Notes: generated by a model not told the origin, from the sequence alone. Shown: positions 4,219 through 11,418, counted from the first letter of the stretch. The stretch is 11,663 nt of DNA from Pseudomonadota bacterium (GCA_023396465.1 JAEWWF010000359.1:1-11663); one strand, 5' to 3'. Translations and numbers: made by a program.

Positions 4219-7119
4219 TCAACGGGGCTTCAGGGGGGAGCCGGCACGGAACAGGGCTTCCATCTCGGCCGCCGGCAGCGGCCTGGCGACCAGATAGCCC
4301 TGAATGCTGTCGCAGCCGACGCCATGCAGGAAGTCCAGGTGCTCCATGGTCTCGACGCCCTCGGCCACCACCTTCAGGTTCAAGGCATTGGCCATGGCGA
4401 TCATGGCGCAGACGATGGCCGCGTCGTTGTTGTCGGTGGTGACGTCGAGCACGAAACTGCGGTCGATCTTCAGTTTGCGGATGGGAAAGCGCTTCAAGAC
4501 CGACAGCGACGAGTAGCCGGTGCCGAAATCGTCGATGGAGGAGGCGACGCCACGGTCGCGCAACTGCCGCACCACCGCGATGGCGTTTTCCGGGTCCGTC
4601 ATGGCCGAGCTTTCGGTCAGTTCCAGCTCCAGGAAGCGCGGGTCGAGGCCGGTGGCGGCGAGGGCGTCCTCCACCGTCTGCAACAGCCGGCGGGAGTTGT
4701 GGAACTGGCGGCCGGAAATGTTCACCGCCACCGGCACCTGCGGCAGACCGGCATCATGCCACGCCTTGGTCCAGCGGCAGGCGTCATCCAGCACCTGTTC
4801 GCAGATGGAGTCGATGAGGCCGAACTCCTCCGCCACCGGGATGAACTCGCCCGGCGGCACCAGGCCGCGGTCGGGGCTCAGCCAGCGGGCCAGGGCCTCC
4901 ATGCCGACGAAGGCGCCGGTGCGCACGTCCACCTGCGGCTGGAAATAGGCGACGAACTCGCGGTTCTCGATGGCGCGGCGCAGGCGGGCCTGCATGGCCA
5001 GGGTTTGCACCGCCCGTTGCCCCATTTCCTCGCTGAACAGCTGGAAGCTGCCGGGGCCCTGGGCCTTGGCCCGGTTGAGGGCGGCATCGGCATGCATGAT
5101 GAGGGTTTCGGCCGAATCGCCGTCGCGGGGATAGATGCTGCCGCCGATCGACACGGTGAGGTCGAAGTCCTGGCCATCGATGGCGATGGGGTGACCGAAG
5201 GCCGCCTGAATCCGCTCCACCGCCTCGAACATCTCGGCCAGGGTGGCGATGCCGGGCAGCAGCACCATGAAGCGGTCGCCACCGGCCCGGCACAGCACGT
5301 CGTTGCTGCCGCAGCAGCCTTGCAGGCGCTCGGCCACCGCCTTCAGAACCCGGTCTCCCACCGAGTGGCCGAGGGTGGCGTTGATGATCGAGAAGCGGTC
5401 GAGTCCAAGCGACAGGAAGCCGATCCACGATTGCGTGCGGGTCGCCAGCGACCGCGCCCGGTGGAACCGCTCCAGGAACAGGGTGCGGTTTCCAAGGCCG
5501 GTCATCGGGTCGTAATAGGCGAGGAACATCAGCCGTTCCTCTGCCCGCTTGCGGTCGGTGACGTCGAGCGCCACGCCGTCCCAGGCGGTGCGGCCGTCAT
5601 CCATGCGGCGCGGTCGCGACCACGAGCGCAGCCACCGTTCCTCGCCGGACCGGTGGGTGACGCGCACGTCCATCTCCACCGGCTCCAGGCTGCGGGCCGA
5701 GCGGGAAATAGCCTCCATGAAGGCGGCGCGGTCGTCGGGGTTGAGGCGGTCGAGGAACAGGCTGGCATCGGCCAGCATCTCTTCCGGGTCGATGCCGGCC
5801 ACCTTCTTGGCGCCTTCGTTGACATAGCTGTAGCGGACCGAGCCGTCGGCCTCCAGGATGCGCTGGAACACCATGCCGTTGATGTTGTCGGCGATGGTGC
5901 GCAGCCGCTGCTCGGTCTCGTGGAGGACGCGCTCCGTCTCCTTGCGGGCGGTGATGTCGCGCAGCACGGCGATGAACACCCGCCGTCCTTCGGTCAGCAC
6001 CTCCGACAGCGCCAGTTCGATGGGGAAGGCGGAGCCGTCCTTGCGTTGACCGTCCAACTCGCGGGCGCCGGTTCCGAGCATGGTCGTTTCGCCGGTACCC
6101 AGATAACGGCGGATATAGCTTTGGTGGCGGTCACGGTGCAGCGGCGGCATCAGCATGCTGACGTTGTGGCCGATCAATTCGTCCTCGGCATAGCCGAACG
6201 TCACCGTGGTGGCGGCGTTGACGGTTTCGATGAGGCCGTCCTCGCCGATGGTGATGATGCAGTCGGCGGCATGATCCATGATCATTTCCAGCCGCTGCTC
6301 GGCCCGCATGCGGTCGGTGACGTCGATCAGCACGCCATCCCACAGGATGTCGCCGTTGGGCATGCGCTCCGGACGGGCGGTGCCCGACAGCCACTTGACC
6401 TCGCCGTTGGCGGCGATGGCGCGGAATTCCTCGGTGTAGACGCACAGATCCTGGGCCGATCGCCGCATGGCCTGCATGTAGCGGTCGCGGTCGGCCCAGT
6501 GGATGGTGTCCAGGCAGCCGTCGCGGGCAAGGCGCATGTCCTCGGGGTCGTACCCCAGCAGATCACGCACGCCGGAGGAGAAGAAGGGATAATAGATGGT
6601 GCCGTCGGGCTGCATCACCCGTTGGAAGATGATGCCGGGCATGTTGGCGGCCAGCGAGCCCAGCCGTTCCTCCGCCCCGTCCCACACATCGCCCAGGCTG
6701 GCGAAGGCGAGTGTCGCGTCCCGCAGGGTGCAGACGAACAGGCGTCCGTGCGGGGAGGGCGCCGCGACGCCGATGGTGATCTCGCAGGTCAGGGTATGGC
6801 CGTCGGCGGCCACCAGCGGCAGGAACCGCCGCCCGCCCGGCTCCACCGCATCGGGCGGATCGCCCAGGAACAGATCGAGGCCCCCGTCCGGCACGGTGAG
6901 GATGAGGTCGACCGGCGCGCCCACCATGGCCTGCGGGTCATGCCCCAGCAGCAGGGAGGCGGCGCGGTTCCAGGCCAGAATGAGGCCCTCGCGGTCGAGC
7001 ACGACGATGGCGTCGGCGGCACCGTCCAGAGCGCTGCGGTGCAGGTCCGGCGGCGGAACGAGATCAAGCCCCGACGCCGATGATGGCGCATGGCTCTGCT
7101 TCACGCTCTCGGTGCTCAT
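4219..7119 (-). CDS. Multi-PAS GGDEF-EAL protein, predicted c-di-GMP phosphodiesterase with degenerate GGDEF
   Basis: 966 residues, no transmembrane segment, so a cytosolic sensor-effector. Order: PAS1 about 26-135, PAS2 152-275, PAS3 276-395, PAS4 404-528, GGDEF-like 530-695, EAL 705-958. The EAL part keeps the residues for hydrolysing c-di-GMP to pGpG: E741 in EALAR, N800 in VNIS, E833 in LELTES, D863-D864 in DDFGTGYSSL, K884 in LKIDRSF, E920 in AEGVET and Q940. The GGDEF signature reads GGDRF (613-617) and the first metal aspartate is G572, so it should not make c-di-GMP. PAS3 resembles FixL: H332 in DRHQSYIRRY and R353 in ARELDGQRKDG match its haem ligand and oxygen-contacting arginine, with one extra residue between. 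PAS2 and PAS4 share an FQR motif and a W-DG-DVTDR ending. ATG 7119 is chosen as the first start with PAS-like sequence following; its Shine-Dalgarno is weak. It is divergent from a histidine kinase gene. Confidence 0.95.
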   Translation of the reverse strand: MSTESVKQSHAPSSASGLDLVPPPDLHRSALDGAADAIVVLDREGLILAWNRAASLLLGHDPQAMVGAPVDLILTVPDGGLDLFLGDPPDAVEPGGRRFLPLVAADGHTLTCEITIGVAAPSPHGRLFVCTLRDATLAFASLGDVWDGAEERLGSLAANMPGIIFQRVMQPDGTIYYPFFSSGVRDLLGYDPEDMRLARDGCLDTIHWADRDRYMQAMRRSAQDLCVYTEEFRAIAANGEVKWLSGTARPERMPNGDILWDGVLIDVTDRMRAEQRLEMIMDHAADCIITIGEDGLIETVNAATTVTFGYAEDELIGHNVSMLMPPLHRDRHQSYIRRYLGTGETTMLGTGARELDGQRKDGSAFPIELALSEVLTEGRRVFIAVLRDITARKETERVLHETEQRLRTIADNINGMVFQRILEADGSVRYSYVNEGAKKVAGIDPEEMLADASLFLDRLNPDDRAAFMEAISRSARSLEPVEMDVRVTHRSGEERWLRSWSRPRRMDDGRTAWDGVALDVTDRKRAEERLMFLAYYDPMTGLGNRTLFLERFHRARSLATRTQSWIGFLSLGLDRFSIINATLGHSVGDRVLKAVAERLQGCCGSNDVLCRAGGDRFMVLLPGIATLAEMFEAVERIQAAFGHPIAIDGQDFDLTVSIGGSIYPRDGDSAETLIMHADAALNRAKAQGPGSFQLFSEEMGQRAVQTLAMQARLRRAIENREFVAYFQPQVDVRTGAFVGMEALARWLSPDRGLVPPGEFIPVAEEFGLIDSICEQVLDDACRWTKAWHDAGLPQVPVAVNISGRQFHNSRRLLQTVEDALAATGLDPRFLELELTESSAMTDPENAIAVVRQLRDRGVASSIDDFGTGYSSLSVLKRFPIRKLKIDRSFVLDVTTDNNDAAIVCAMIAMANALNLKVVAEGVETMEHLDFLHGVGCDSIQGYLVARPLPAAEMEALFRAGSPLKPR

Positions 7120-7183
7120 CGAGTGGCGGCCATCCGCTCCCTTCGTCCCGCAATGCGAGACCCCTCCCCCTGACGTCTGGCCT

Positions 7184-7213
7184 ATGTTACGGCCGCATGT
7201 GGGGTAAGGGCAA
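7184..7213 (-). promoter_or_regulatory. Candidate promoter of the PAS-GGDEF-EAL gene in the divergent gap
   Basis: On the minus strand TTGCCC (7213-7208), 18 bases, then TAACAT (7189-7184), about 65 bases ahead of the ATG. A small dyad ACACC (7213-7217)/GGTGT (7225-7229) abuts the -35. The rest of the 238-bp gap (7120-7357) shows no gene and no convincing promoter for the plus-strand kinase. Confidence 0.3.
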
Positions 7214-7357
7214 CACCTGTGGCTGGTGTCTGGATCAAAAGGCGTGCAAAGACACAGCCGTTGCTGGAAAGATGCGGCAAGACTTTCGCGTTCATCCGCC
7301 TCCCGCGTCCTGCTACCCTCCGGCACCCATCGCTTGAACCACAGGCAGTCTTCAGGA

Positions 7358-8845
7358 ATGGCGCATCGGGACACGTTCCGCGACCTGCTCGATCAACTGC
7401 CCCAGCCGGTGCTGGTGACAGCGGCGGAGCGGCCTTTCGCGGTGCTGTGGGCCAATGGCGCCGGCCGCGCCCTGATGGCTGGCCGGCCCAGTCTGGCGGC
7501 GCTGCCGGACGCGGAGGCGCTGCTGGCCCTGGCGGCGGCGGCGGGGGCGGAGGGGGCGGAGCCGACGCCGGAGCCCGTCCGCCTCCGTCTGGAGGGTCCC
7601 GAGGGCGAGCGCCGCCGTTGGTTCGACTGGACCGCCGGGGCCACCCGTTGGCGGAACGCGCCGGCGGTGCGGCTGACGGCGGTGGATGTCACCCGCGACA
7701 TGGAGGTCCAACGCGCCGAGCGGCTGTTGCGCGAGGCGCTGGACAGCATCCCCGATGCGTTGGTGCTGTTCGACACCGATGACACGGTGCTGTTCTTCAA
7801 CAAGGCCTACCGCGATTTCTTCTGGTACATCCCGCCCCTGGAGCAGATGCGCGGGCGGCCGTTCGACGATGTGGTGCGCCTGTCGCTGCGGCCGCCGCGG
7901 GTGGTGACCGATCCGCTCGCCCGTACCGACCCCGAGGCCTATATCGAGAAGCGCCGCAACCGCCTGCACAACCCAAGCCCCGAGCCCTTCGAGCTGTACA
8001 CCGCCGAGGGACGCTGGCATCTGGTGCGCGAGCGCCGCACCCCTGAGAACCGCTTCATCGGCATCCGCTCCGACATCACCGATCGCAAGCGGGTGGAGGA
8101 ACGGCTGTCAGAGCTGGTGAAGGAATTGGCCGAGTCCAACCGCGAGCTGGAGCAGTTCGCCTACGTCGCCAGCCATGACCTTCAGGAACCGCTGCGCATG
8201 ATCACCAGCTACCTGCAACTGCTGGAGCGGCGCTACCGGGGGCGCATCGATCCGACGGCCGACGAGTTCATCCGCCACGCCGTCGACGGTGCCGCCCGCA
8301 TGCAGCGGTTGATCCAGGATTTGCTGGAATATTCCCGCATCGGCCGCAGCGGACGGCCCATGGCGCCGGTCTCCATGGCTGCGGTGCTGCGTCAGGCGCT
8401 GGCCAACCTGCGCCTGACGGTGGAGGAAAGCCACGCCACCGTGGTTCTGCCGCCCGATACGGACCTGCCGGAGGTTCTGGGCGATCCCGGCGAACTGGTG
8501 CGGCTGTTCCAGAACCTTCTCGCCAATGCCCTCAAGTACCGTCACCCGGAGCGGCCGCCGGTTGTGACGGTGGGCGTGGCGCCGGACGGCGGTCATCATT
8601 GGCGCTTCTCCGTCACCGACAACGGCATTGGCATCGACGCCGCCCACTTCGACCGCATTTTCCTGATCTTCCAGCGCCTGCACGGGCGCGAGCACTATTC
8701 CGGCACCGGCATAGGCCTCGCCATCGCCCGCAAGATCGTCGATCGTCACGGCGGGTTCATCCGGGTCGACTCGCGGCCAGGGCAGGGGTCCACCTTCCAT
8801 GTCGGTCTCCCGGCCGCGGACGCGCGGCCGGCCAGTTTGGGATGA
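7358..8845 (+). CDS. Soluble PAS-domain sensor histidine kinase (orphan)
   Basis: 495 residues without a membrane helix, so it senses a cytoplasmic signal. Residues 1-115 form a divergent PAS-like domain (WANGAGRALM, then a W-rich strand and AVDVTRDM). Residues 122-249 form a clearer PAS of the type with SIPDALVLFDTDD, FFNKAYRDFF and a GIRSDITDRK exit. A charged coiled coil (245-265) leads to the HisKA dimerisation helix with phosphoacceptor H273 in ASHDLQEPLR. The ATPase domain has the N box N386/N390 in QNLLANALKY, G1 box DNGIGI (421-426), F box FLIFQRLH and G2 box GTGIGLA (449-455). It is the phytochrome/Cph1-like kinase subtype. No receiver domain or response regulator is in view, so its partner is unknown. 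ATG 7358 is preferred because the upstream in-frame extension (from 7226) has no domain character; an AGGA touches the ATG, too close to be a good ribosome site. Confidence 0.92.
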   Translation: MAHRDTFRDLLDQLPQPVLVTAAERPFAVLWANGAGRALMAGRPSLAALPDAEALLALAAAAGAEGAEPTPEPVRLRLEGPEGERRRWFDWTAGATRWRNAPAVRLTAVDVTRDMEVQRAERLLREALDSIPDALVLFDTDDTVLFFNKAYRDFFWYIPPLEQMRGRPFDDVVRLSLRPPRVVTDPLARTDPEAYIEKRRNRLHNPSPEPFELYTAEGRWHLVRERRTPENRFIGIRSDITDRKRVEERLSELVKELAESNRELEQFAYVASHDLQEPLRMITSYLQLLERRYRGRIDPTADEFIRHAVDGAARMQRLIQDLLEYSRIGRSGRPMAPVSMAAVLRQALANLRLTVEESHATVVLPPDTDLPEVLGDPGELVRLFQNLLANALKYRHPERPPVVTVGVAPDGGHHWRFSVTDNGIGIDAAHFDRIFLIFQRLHGREHYSGTGIGLAIARKIVDRHGGFIRVDSRPGQGSTFHVGLPAADARPASLG

Positions 8846-8869
8846 GGCGCGATCTTTCGATGCTTCCCT

Positions 8870-8916
8870 AAGCCGGATGCCGGCCGCCGGGCGGTTGCCT
8901 CGGCGGTGGCCGGCTT
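8870..8916 (+). other. Competing stem-loops after the histidine kinase gene
   Basis: GCCGGCC (8879-8885) can pair with GGCCGGC (8908-8914). Alternatively AAGCCGG (8870-8876) can pair with CCGGCTT (8910-8916), and the two use the same right arm. No T-run follows, so this is not a standard terminator. The rest of the 154-bp gap to the next gene holds no ORF I trust. Confidence 0.35.
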
Positions 8917-8999
8917 CACATACTTGCGGGCGGGATGGTTCCGACGATGGTGCAAAGGCTGTCGTCGCGGTGTTCTGGTACCTTGATCACGGGAGCCGG

Positions 9000-9452
9000 A
9001 TGTCGCCGATGCTTGATGCGCGCGCCCTGCGTGGCTTGGTGCCGCGCCTTCGTCGCCACGCCTTCCTGCTGACCGCCTCGCGTCTGGCGGCCGATATCGT
9101 CGTCGCCATGACCATCGCGCGCCTGCCACGGGACGAGGCCGACAGACCGCAGGCGAGCGCCCTGCCGGTGTTGTTCGCGCTGATGCAGGAAGCGGCGCGC
9201 CAGGTGGTCTGTCCGCAGGATGGAGCCCTGATTGCGCCGCACGACCGTCTTGCCGCCTTGCCGCCGCAGCAGCGGGCGATGCTGGTGTTGGTGGTGGTCG
9301 AGGGGCTGCCGGAGTCCGCCGCCGCCGCGGTCTGCGGCCTGGATGCCGACGAGGGAGCCGCCATTCTGGCTGCCGCCCGTGGCGCGCTCGGCTCTGGCCT
9401 TCGGGGTCACACGCCTCGCGCCCGTCAGGGCGGCGGCGGCGCCCGACGCTGA
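9000..9452 (+). CDS. Small sigma-factor-like protein, resembling an ECF sigma or the sigma-like domain of PhyR
   Basis: 150 residues. The N-terminal half (LVPRLRRHAFLLTASRLAADIVV, 13-35) has the 'L-x-x-L-R-R-x-A-x-x-L-T-x-x-x-x-x-A-D' layout of sigma region 2 and of PhyR. The second half (DRLAALPPQQRAMLVLVVVEGLP, 82-104, then AAAAVCGLDADEGAAILAAARGAL) follows region 4. The last helix, which in working ECF sigmas is a basic GTV-x-SR-x-x-RAR recognition helix, is here Ala-rich with a single Arg (EGAAILAAARGAL). That, plus the VEG motif, looks closer to the PhyR sigma-like domain, which binds the anti-sigma NepR rather than DNA. There is no receiver domain, unlike PhyR. ATG 9000 is chosen with GGGAG 4 bases upstream, a tight spacing; ATG 9009 is an alternative. 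The Gly/Arg-rich tail (132-150) looks disordered. The strand and frame are supported by the domain pattern; the exact family is uncertain. Confidence 0.68.
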   Translation: MSPMLDARALRGLVPRLRRHAFLLTASRLAADIVVAMTIARLPRDEADRPQASALPVLFALMQEAARQVVCPQDGALIAPHDRLAALPPQQRAMLVLVVVEGLPESAAAAVCGLDADEGAAILAAARGALGSGLRGHTPRARQGGGGARR

Positions 9453-9576
9453 CACCGGATGGTCGGGGTGGTCCATGCCGGCACCGGGGCCGCCGCCGTC
9501 CAGTACAACCATCGGCACTAAGGTTTTGTTCCCAGCCGGCGCGGCGGCGGTACGATGAAGGTCGGCGGGACCAGGC

Positions 9577-9608
9577 AAAAGGCCCGTCCACCGGGGCGGA
9601 CGGGCCTT
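9577..9608 (-). terminator. Terminator downstream of tRNA-Thr
   Basis: AAGGCCCGTCC (9579-9589) pairs with GGACGGGCCTT (9598-9608) around ACCGGGGC. Read on the minus strand the stem ends in TTTTGCC, 8 bases after the tRNA 3' CCA. On the plus strand it ends in TTCTG and might weakly stop transcription from the sigma-like gene. Bases 9453-9576 contain no gene I can support. Confidence 0.8.
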
Positions 9609-9615
9609 CTGAAAC

Positions 9616-9690
<75 letters not shown>

Positions 9691-9707
9691 GCCGGGAAGA
9701 GGCCGGA

Positions 9708-9736
9708 AAAATAGGCGGGTCGCCGCCGTTTTGCAA
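9708..9736 (-). promoter_or_regulatory. Promoter of tRNA-Thr
   Basis: On the minus strand TTGCAA (9736-9731), 17 bases, then TATTTT (9713-9708). This predicts a start a few bases before the mature 5' end at 9690. Close to consensus with ideal spacing. Confidence 0.65.
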
Positions 9737-9755
9737 GCCGCATTACGGGCCTACC

Positions 9756-9783
9756 TTGAAAACGGCACGCCATCTCATAAAAT
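9756..9783 (+). promoter_or_regulatory. Promoter of the sodium channel gene
   Basis: TTGAAA (9756-9761), 16 bases, then TAAAAT (9778-9783), near consensus. Predicted start around 9790 gives a leader of about 30 bases. It lies 20 bases from the divergent tRNA promoter. Confidence 0.6.
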
Positions 9784-9822
9784 CCCGCCGCCCTCCAACT
9801 TCAGCCCCAGGACTCACCGGGC

Positions 9823-10722
9823 ATGAGCGACATGACTGCATCGGCACCTCCTTCCCTGCGCGAGCGCATAGGCCATTTCGTCGAAGGGCCGATGGTCCAG
9901 CGCGCCATCATGGCGTTGATCATCCTGAACGGCATCACGCTCGGATTGGAAACCACCGGTTGGGCCACCGGAACCGCCCAGACTCTGCTGGTCGCTTTCG
10001 ATCGTGTGGTGGTCGCCATCTTCGTGGCCGAGATCGTCGCCAAGCTGATCTATCGCCGCCTCGGGTTCTTCCGCAACGGCTGGAATGTATTCGATTTCAT
10101 CATCGTCGGCATCGCCCTCATACCGGCCACCGGACCGCTGGCGGTGATGCGAGCCTTACGCATCCTGCGGGTGCTGCGGCTGATCTCGGTGGTGCCGCAG
10201 ATGCGGCGGGTGGTGACGGCGCTGGTGACCGCCATCCCCGGCCTGTTCTCGGTCTGCGCCATCATCGGCCTGTGCTTCTACGTCGGCGCGGTGCTGGCGA
10301 CCAAGCTGTTCGGCGCCAGCTTCCCCGACTGGTTCGGCTCCATCGGCGCCTCCATGTACACCCTGTTCCAGGTGATGACGCTGGAAAGCTGGTCCATGGG
10401 CATCGTGCGGCCGGTGATGGAGATCTATCCGTTGGCATGGATGTTCTTCGTGCCGTTCATCATCATGATGAGCTTCGCCATCCTGAACCTGTTCATCGGC
10501 ATCATCGTCGATGCCATGTCGACGGTGGCCGCCGAGGACCGGCAGGAGGCCATGGCGGAAGCGGCCGAGGCCGCCGCCGCCGAAGCCGCCATCATCCGCG
10601 CCGAGAACGTCGCCCTGCACGCCGAGGAACACCAGGATCTGGCGGCCATCCGGGCCGATCTGGCGGAGGTGAAGGCGGCGCTTGCCCACCTGCTCGCCCG
10701 CCAGGGCGGTCCCGCCGCCTGA
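9823..10722 (+). CDS. Bacterial voltage-gated sodium channel (NaChBac/NavMs family)
   Basis: 299 residues, one six-helix subunit that should assemble as a homotetramer in the inner membrane. S1 is about 25-44, S2 56-77 (E70), S3 88-101 (D91), S4 107-122 with gating arginines every third residue: R110, R113, R116, R119. S5 is about 138-162 and S6 205-231 with N222 in ILNLFIGIIVDAM. Between them, pore helix one and the selectivity filter TLESWSM (186-192) carry E188, the ring glutamate for Na+ selection; this is the filter I recall for the Magnetococcus channel NavMs. After S6 an Ala/Glu-rich neck (232-270) leads to a heptad coiled coil (about 271-293, L280, V283, L287, L290) that holds the tetramer. 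The neck is longer than I recall for NavMs. ATG 9823 has AGGA 10 bases upstream; ATG 9832 is possible. It is monocistronic by context. A role in motility, pH or membrane-potential control is inference. Confidence 0.95.
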   Translation: MSDMTASAPPSLRERIGHFVEGPMVQRAIMALIILNGITLGLETTGWATGTAQTLLVAFDRVVVAIFVAEIVAKLIYRRLGFFRNGWNVFDFIIVGIALIPATGPLAVMRALRILRVLRLISVVPQMRRVVTALVTAIPGLFSVCAIIGLCFYVGAVLATKLFGASFPDWFGSIGASMYTLFQVMTLESWSMGIVRPVMEIYPLAWMFFVPFIIMMSFAILNLFIGIIVDAMSTVAAEDRQEAMAEAAEAAAAEAAIIRAENVALHAEEHQDLAAIRADLAEVKAALAHLLARQGGPAA

Positions 10723-10725
10723 GAC

Positions 10726-11418
10726 TCAGTCGGCGGCGGGGCGGCCGCCGAAGATGGCGGTGCCGACCCGCACGTGGGTGGCGCCCAGCGCGATGGCGGT
10801 GGGAAAGTCGTCACTCATGCCCATGGACAGCACGGCAAGGCCGTTGCGGCGGGCGATCTCCCGCAGCAGGGCGAAATGCAGGGCCGGTTCCTCGTCCACC
10901 GGCGGAATGCACATGAGGCCACGCACATCGAGCCCGAGGTCGTCGCGGCAGCGGGCGATGAAGGCGTCGGCCTCGTCGGGGGCGATGCCGGCCTTCTGCG
11001 GCTCGCGACCGGTGTTCACCTGCACCAGCACCGGCACCCGGCGGCCCTGCTTCTCCATCTCGGCCGCCAGCGCCACCGCGATCTTGTCGCGGTCCACCGT
11101 CTCGATGACGTCGAACAGCGCCACCGCCTCCTTCGCCTTGTTGGATTGCAGCGGGCCGATCAGGTGCAGGTCCACATCGGGGAAGCGGGCCTTCAGCGCC
11201 GGCCACTTGGCTTGTGCCTCCTGCACCCGGTTTTCGCCGAACACCCGCTGTCCGGCCATCAGCACCGGCAGGATGCGGTCCTCGCCGTGTACCTTGGAGA
11301 CCGCCACCAGGGTGATCGACTCGGGGGCGCGGGCCGCTTCGCGCGCCGCGCGGGCGATGGCGGCCCGAACCTCGGCAAGGGCGGCGGCGGTATCGACGGA
11401 CGGCGTATGGTCGGACAT
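10726..11418 (-). CDS. YggS/PLPBP family pyridoxal-5'-phosphate-binding protein
   Basis: 230 residues, normal for the family of alanine-racemase-fold proteins that hold PLP and balance cellular B6 vitamers, with effects on amino-acid and keto-acid pools; no enzymatic turnover is established for the family. K42 in LVAVSKVHG is the Schiff-base lysine. Other marks are FGENRVQEA (60-68), HLIGPLQSNK (85-94), VNTGREPQKAG, the phosphate-binding SMGMSDDF (198-205) and VRVGTAIFG (216-224, R217). It ends 3 bases from the stop of the convergent sodium channel gene, and its start is 33 bases from the divergent thiamine-synthase-like gene. No obvious Shine-Dalgarno precedes ATG 11418. In many bacteria yggS neighbours proC or cell-division genes, which are absent here. 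Confidence 0.95.
   Translation of the reverse strand: MSDHTPSVDTAAALAEVRAAIARAAREAARAPESITLVAVSKVHGEDRILPVLMAGQRVFGENRVQEAQAKWPALKARFPDVDLHLIGPLQSNKAKEAVALFDVIETVDRDKIAVALAAEMEKQGRRVPVLVQVNTGREPQKAGIAPDEADAFIARCRDDLGLDVRGLMCIPPVDEEPALHFALLREIARRNGLAVLSMGMSDDFPTAIALGATHVRVGTAIFGGRPAAD

Noticed and set aside
4177..7083. 968-residue open frame on the plus strand
   Set aside because: It is antisense to the PAS-GGDEF-EAL gene and its composition (His, Gly, Ala, Val rich, no domain) is that of a GC-rich shadow frame.
7120..7374. 85-residue N-terminal extension of the PAS-GGDEF-EAL protein
   Set aside because: The extension crosses into the start of the divergent kinase gene, is Cys/Arg rich with no domain, and would remove the intergenic region.
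8846..8999. Promoter of the sigma-like gene (TTGCCT, 18 bases, CATACT)
   Set aside because: Both hexamers are weak and the spacing is long; not enough to call.
8916..9578. 220-residue minus-strand open frame opposite the sigma-like gene
   Set aside because: No recognisable domain; the plus-strand frame has the region 2 and region 4 layout and a Shine-Dalgarno.
9705..9730. GGAAA-N17-CGTT resembling an EcfG (general stress sigma) promoter ahead of the sodium channel gene
   Set aside because: The fifth base of the GGAAC box, which is strongly conserved, is wrong, and it overlaps the tRNA promoter; a better sigma-70 type site lies downstream. Chance match is likely.
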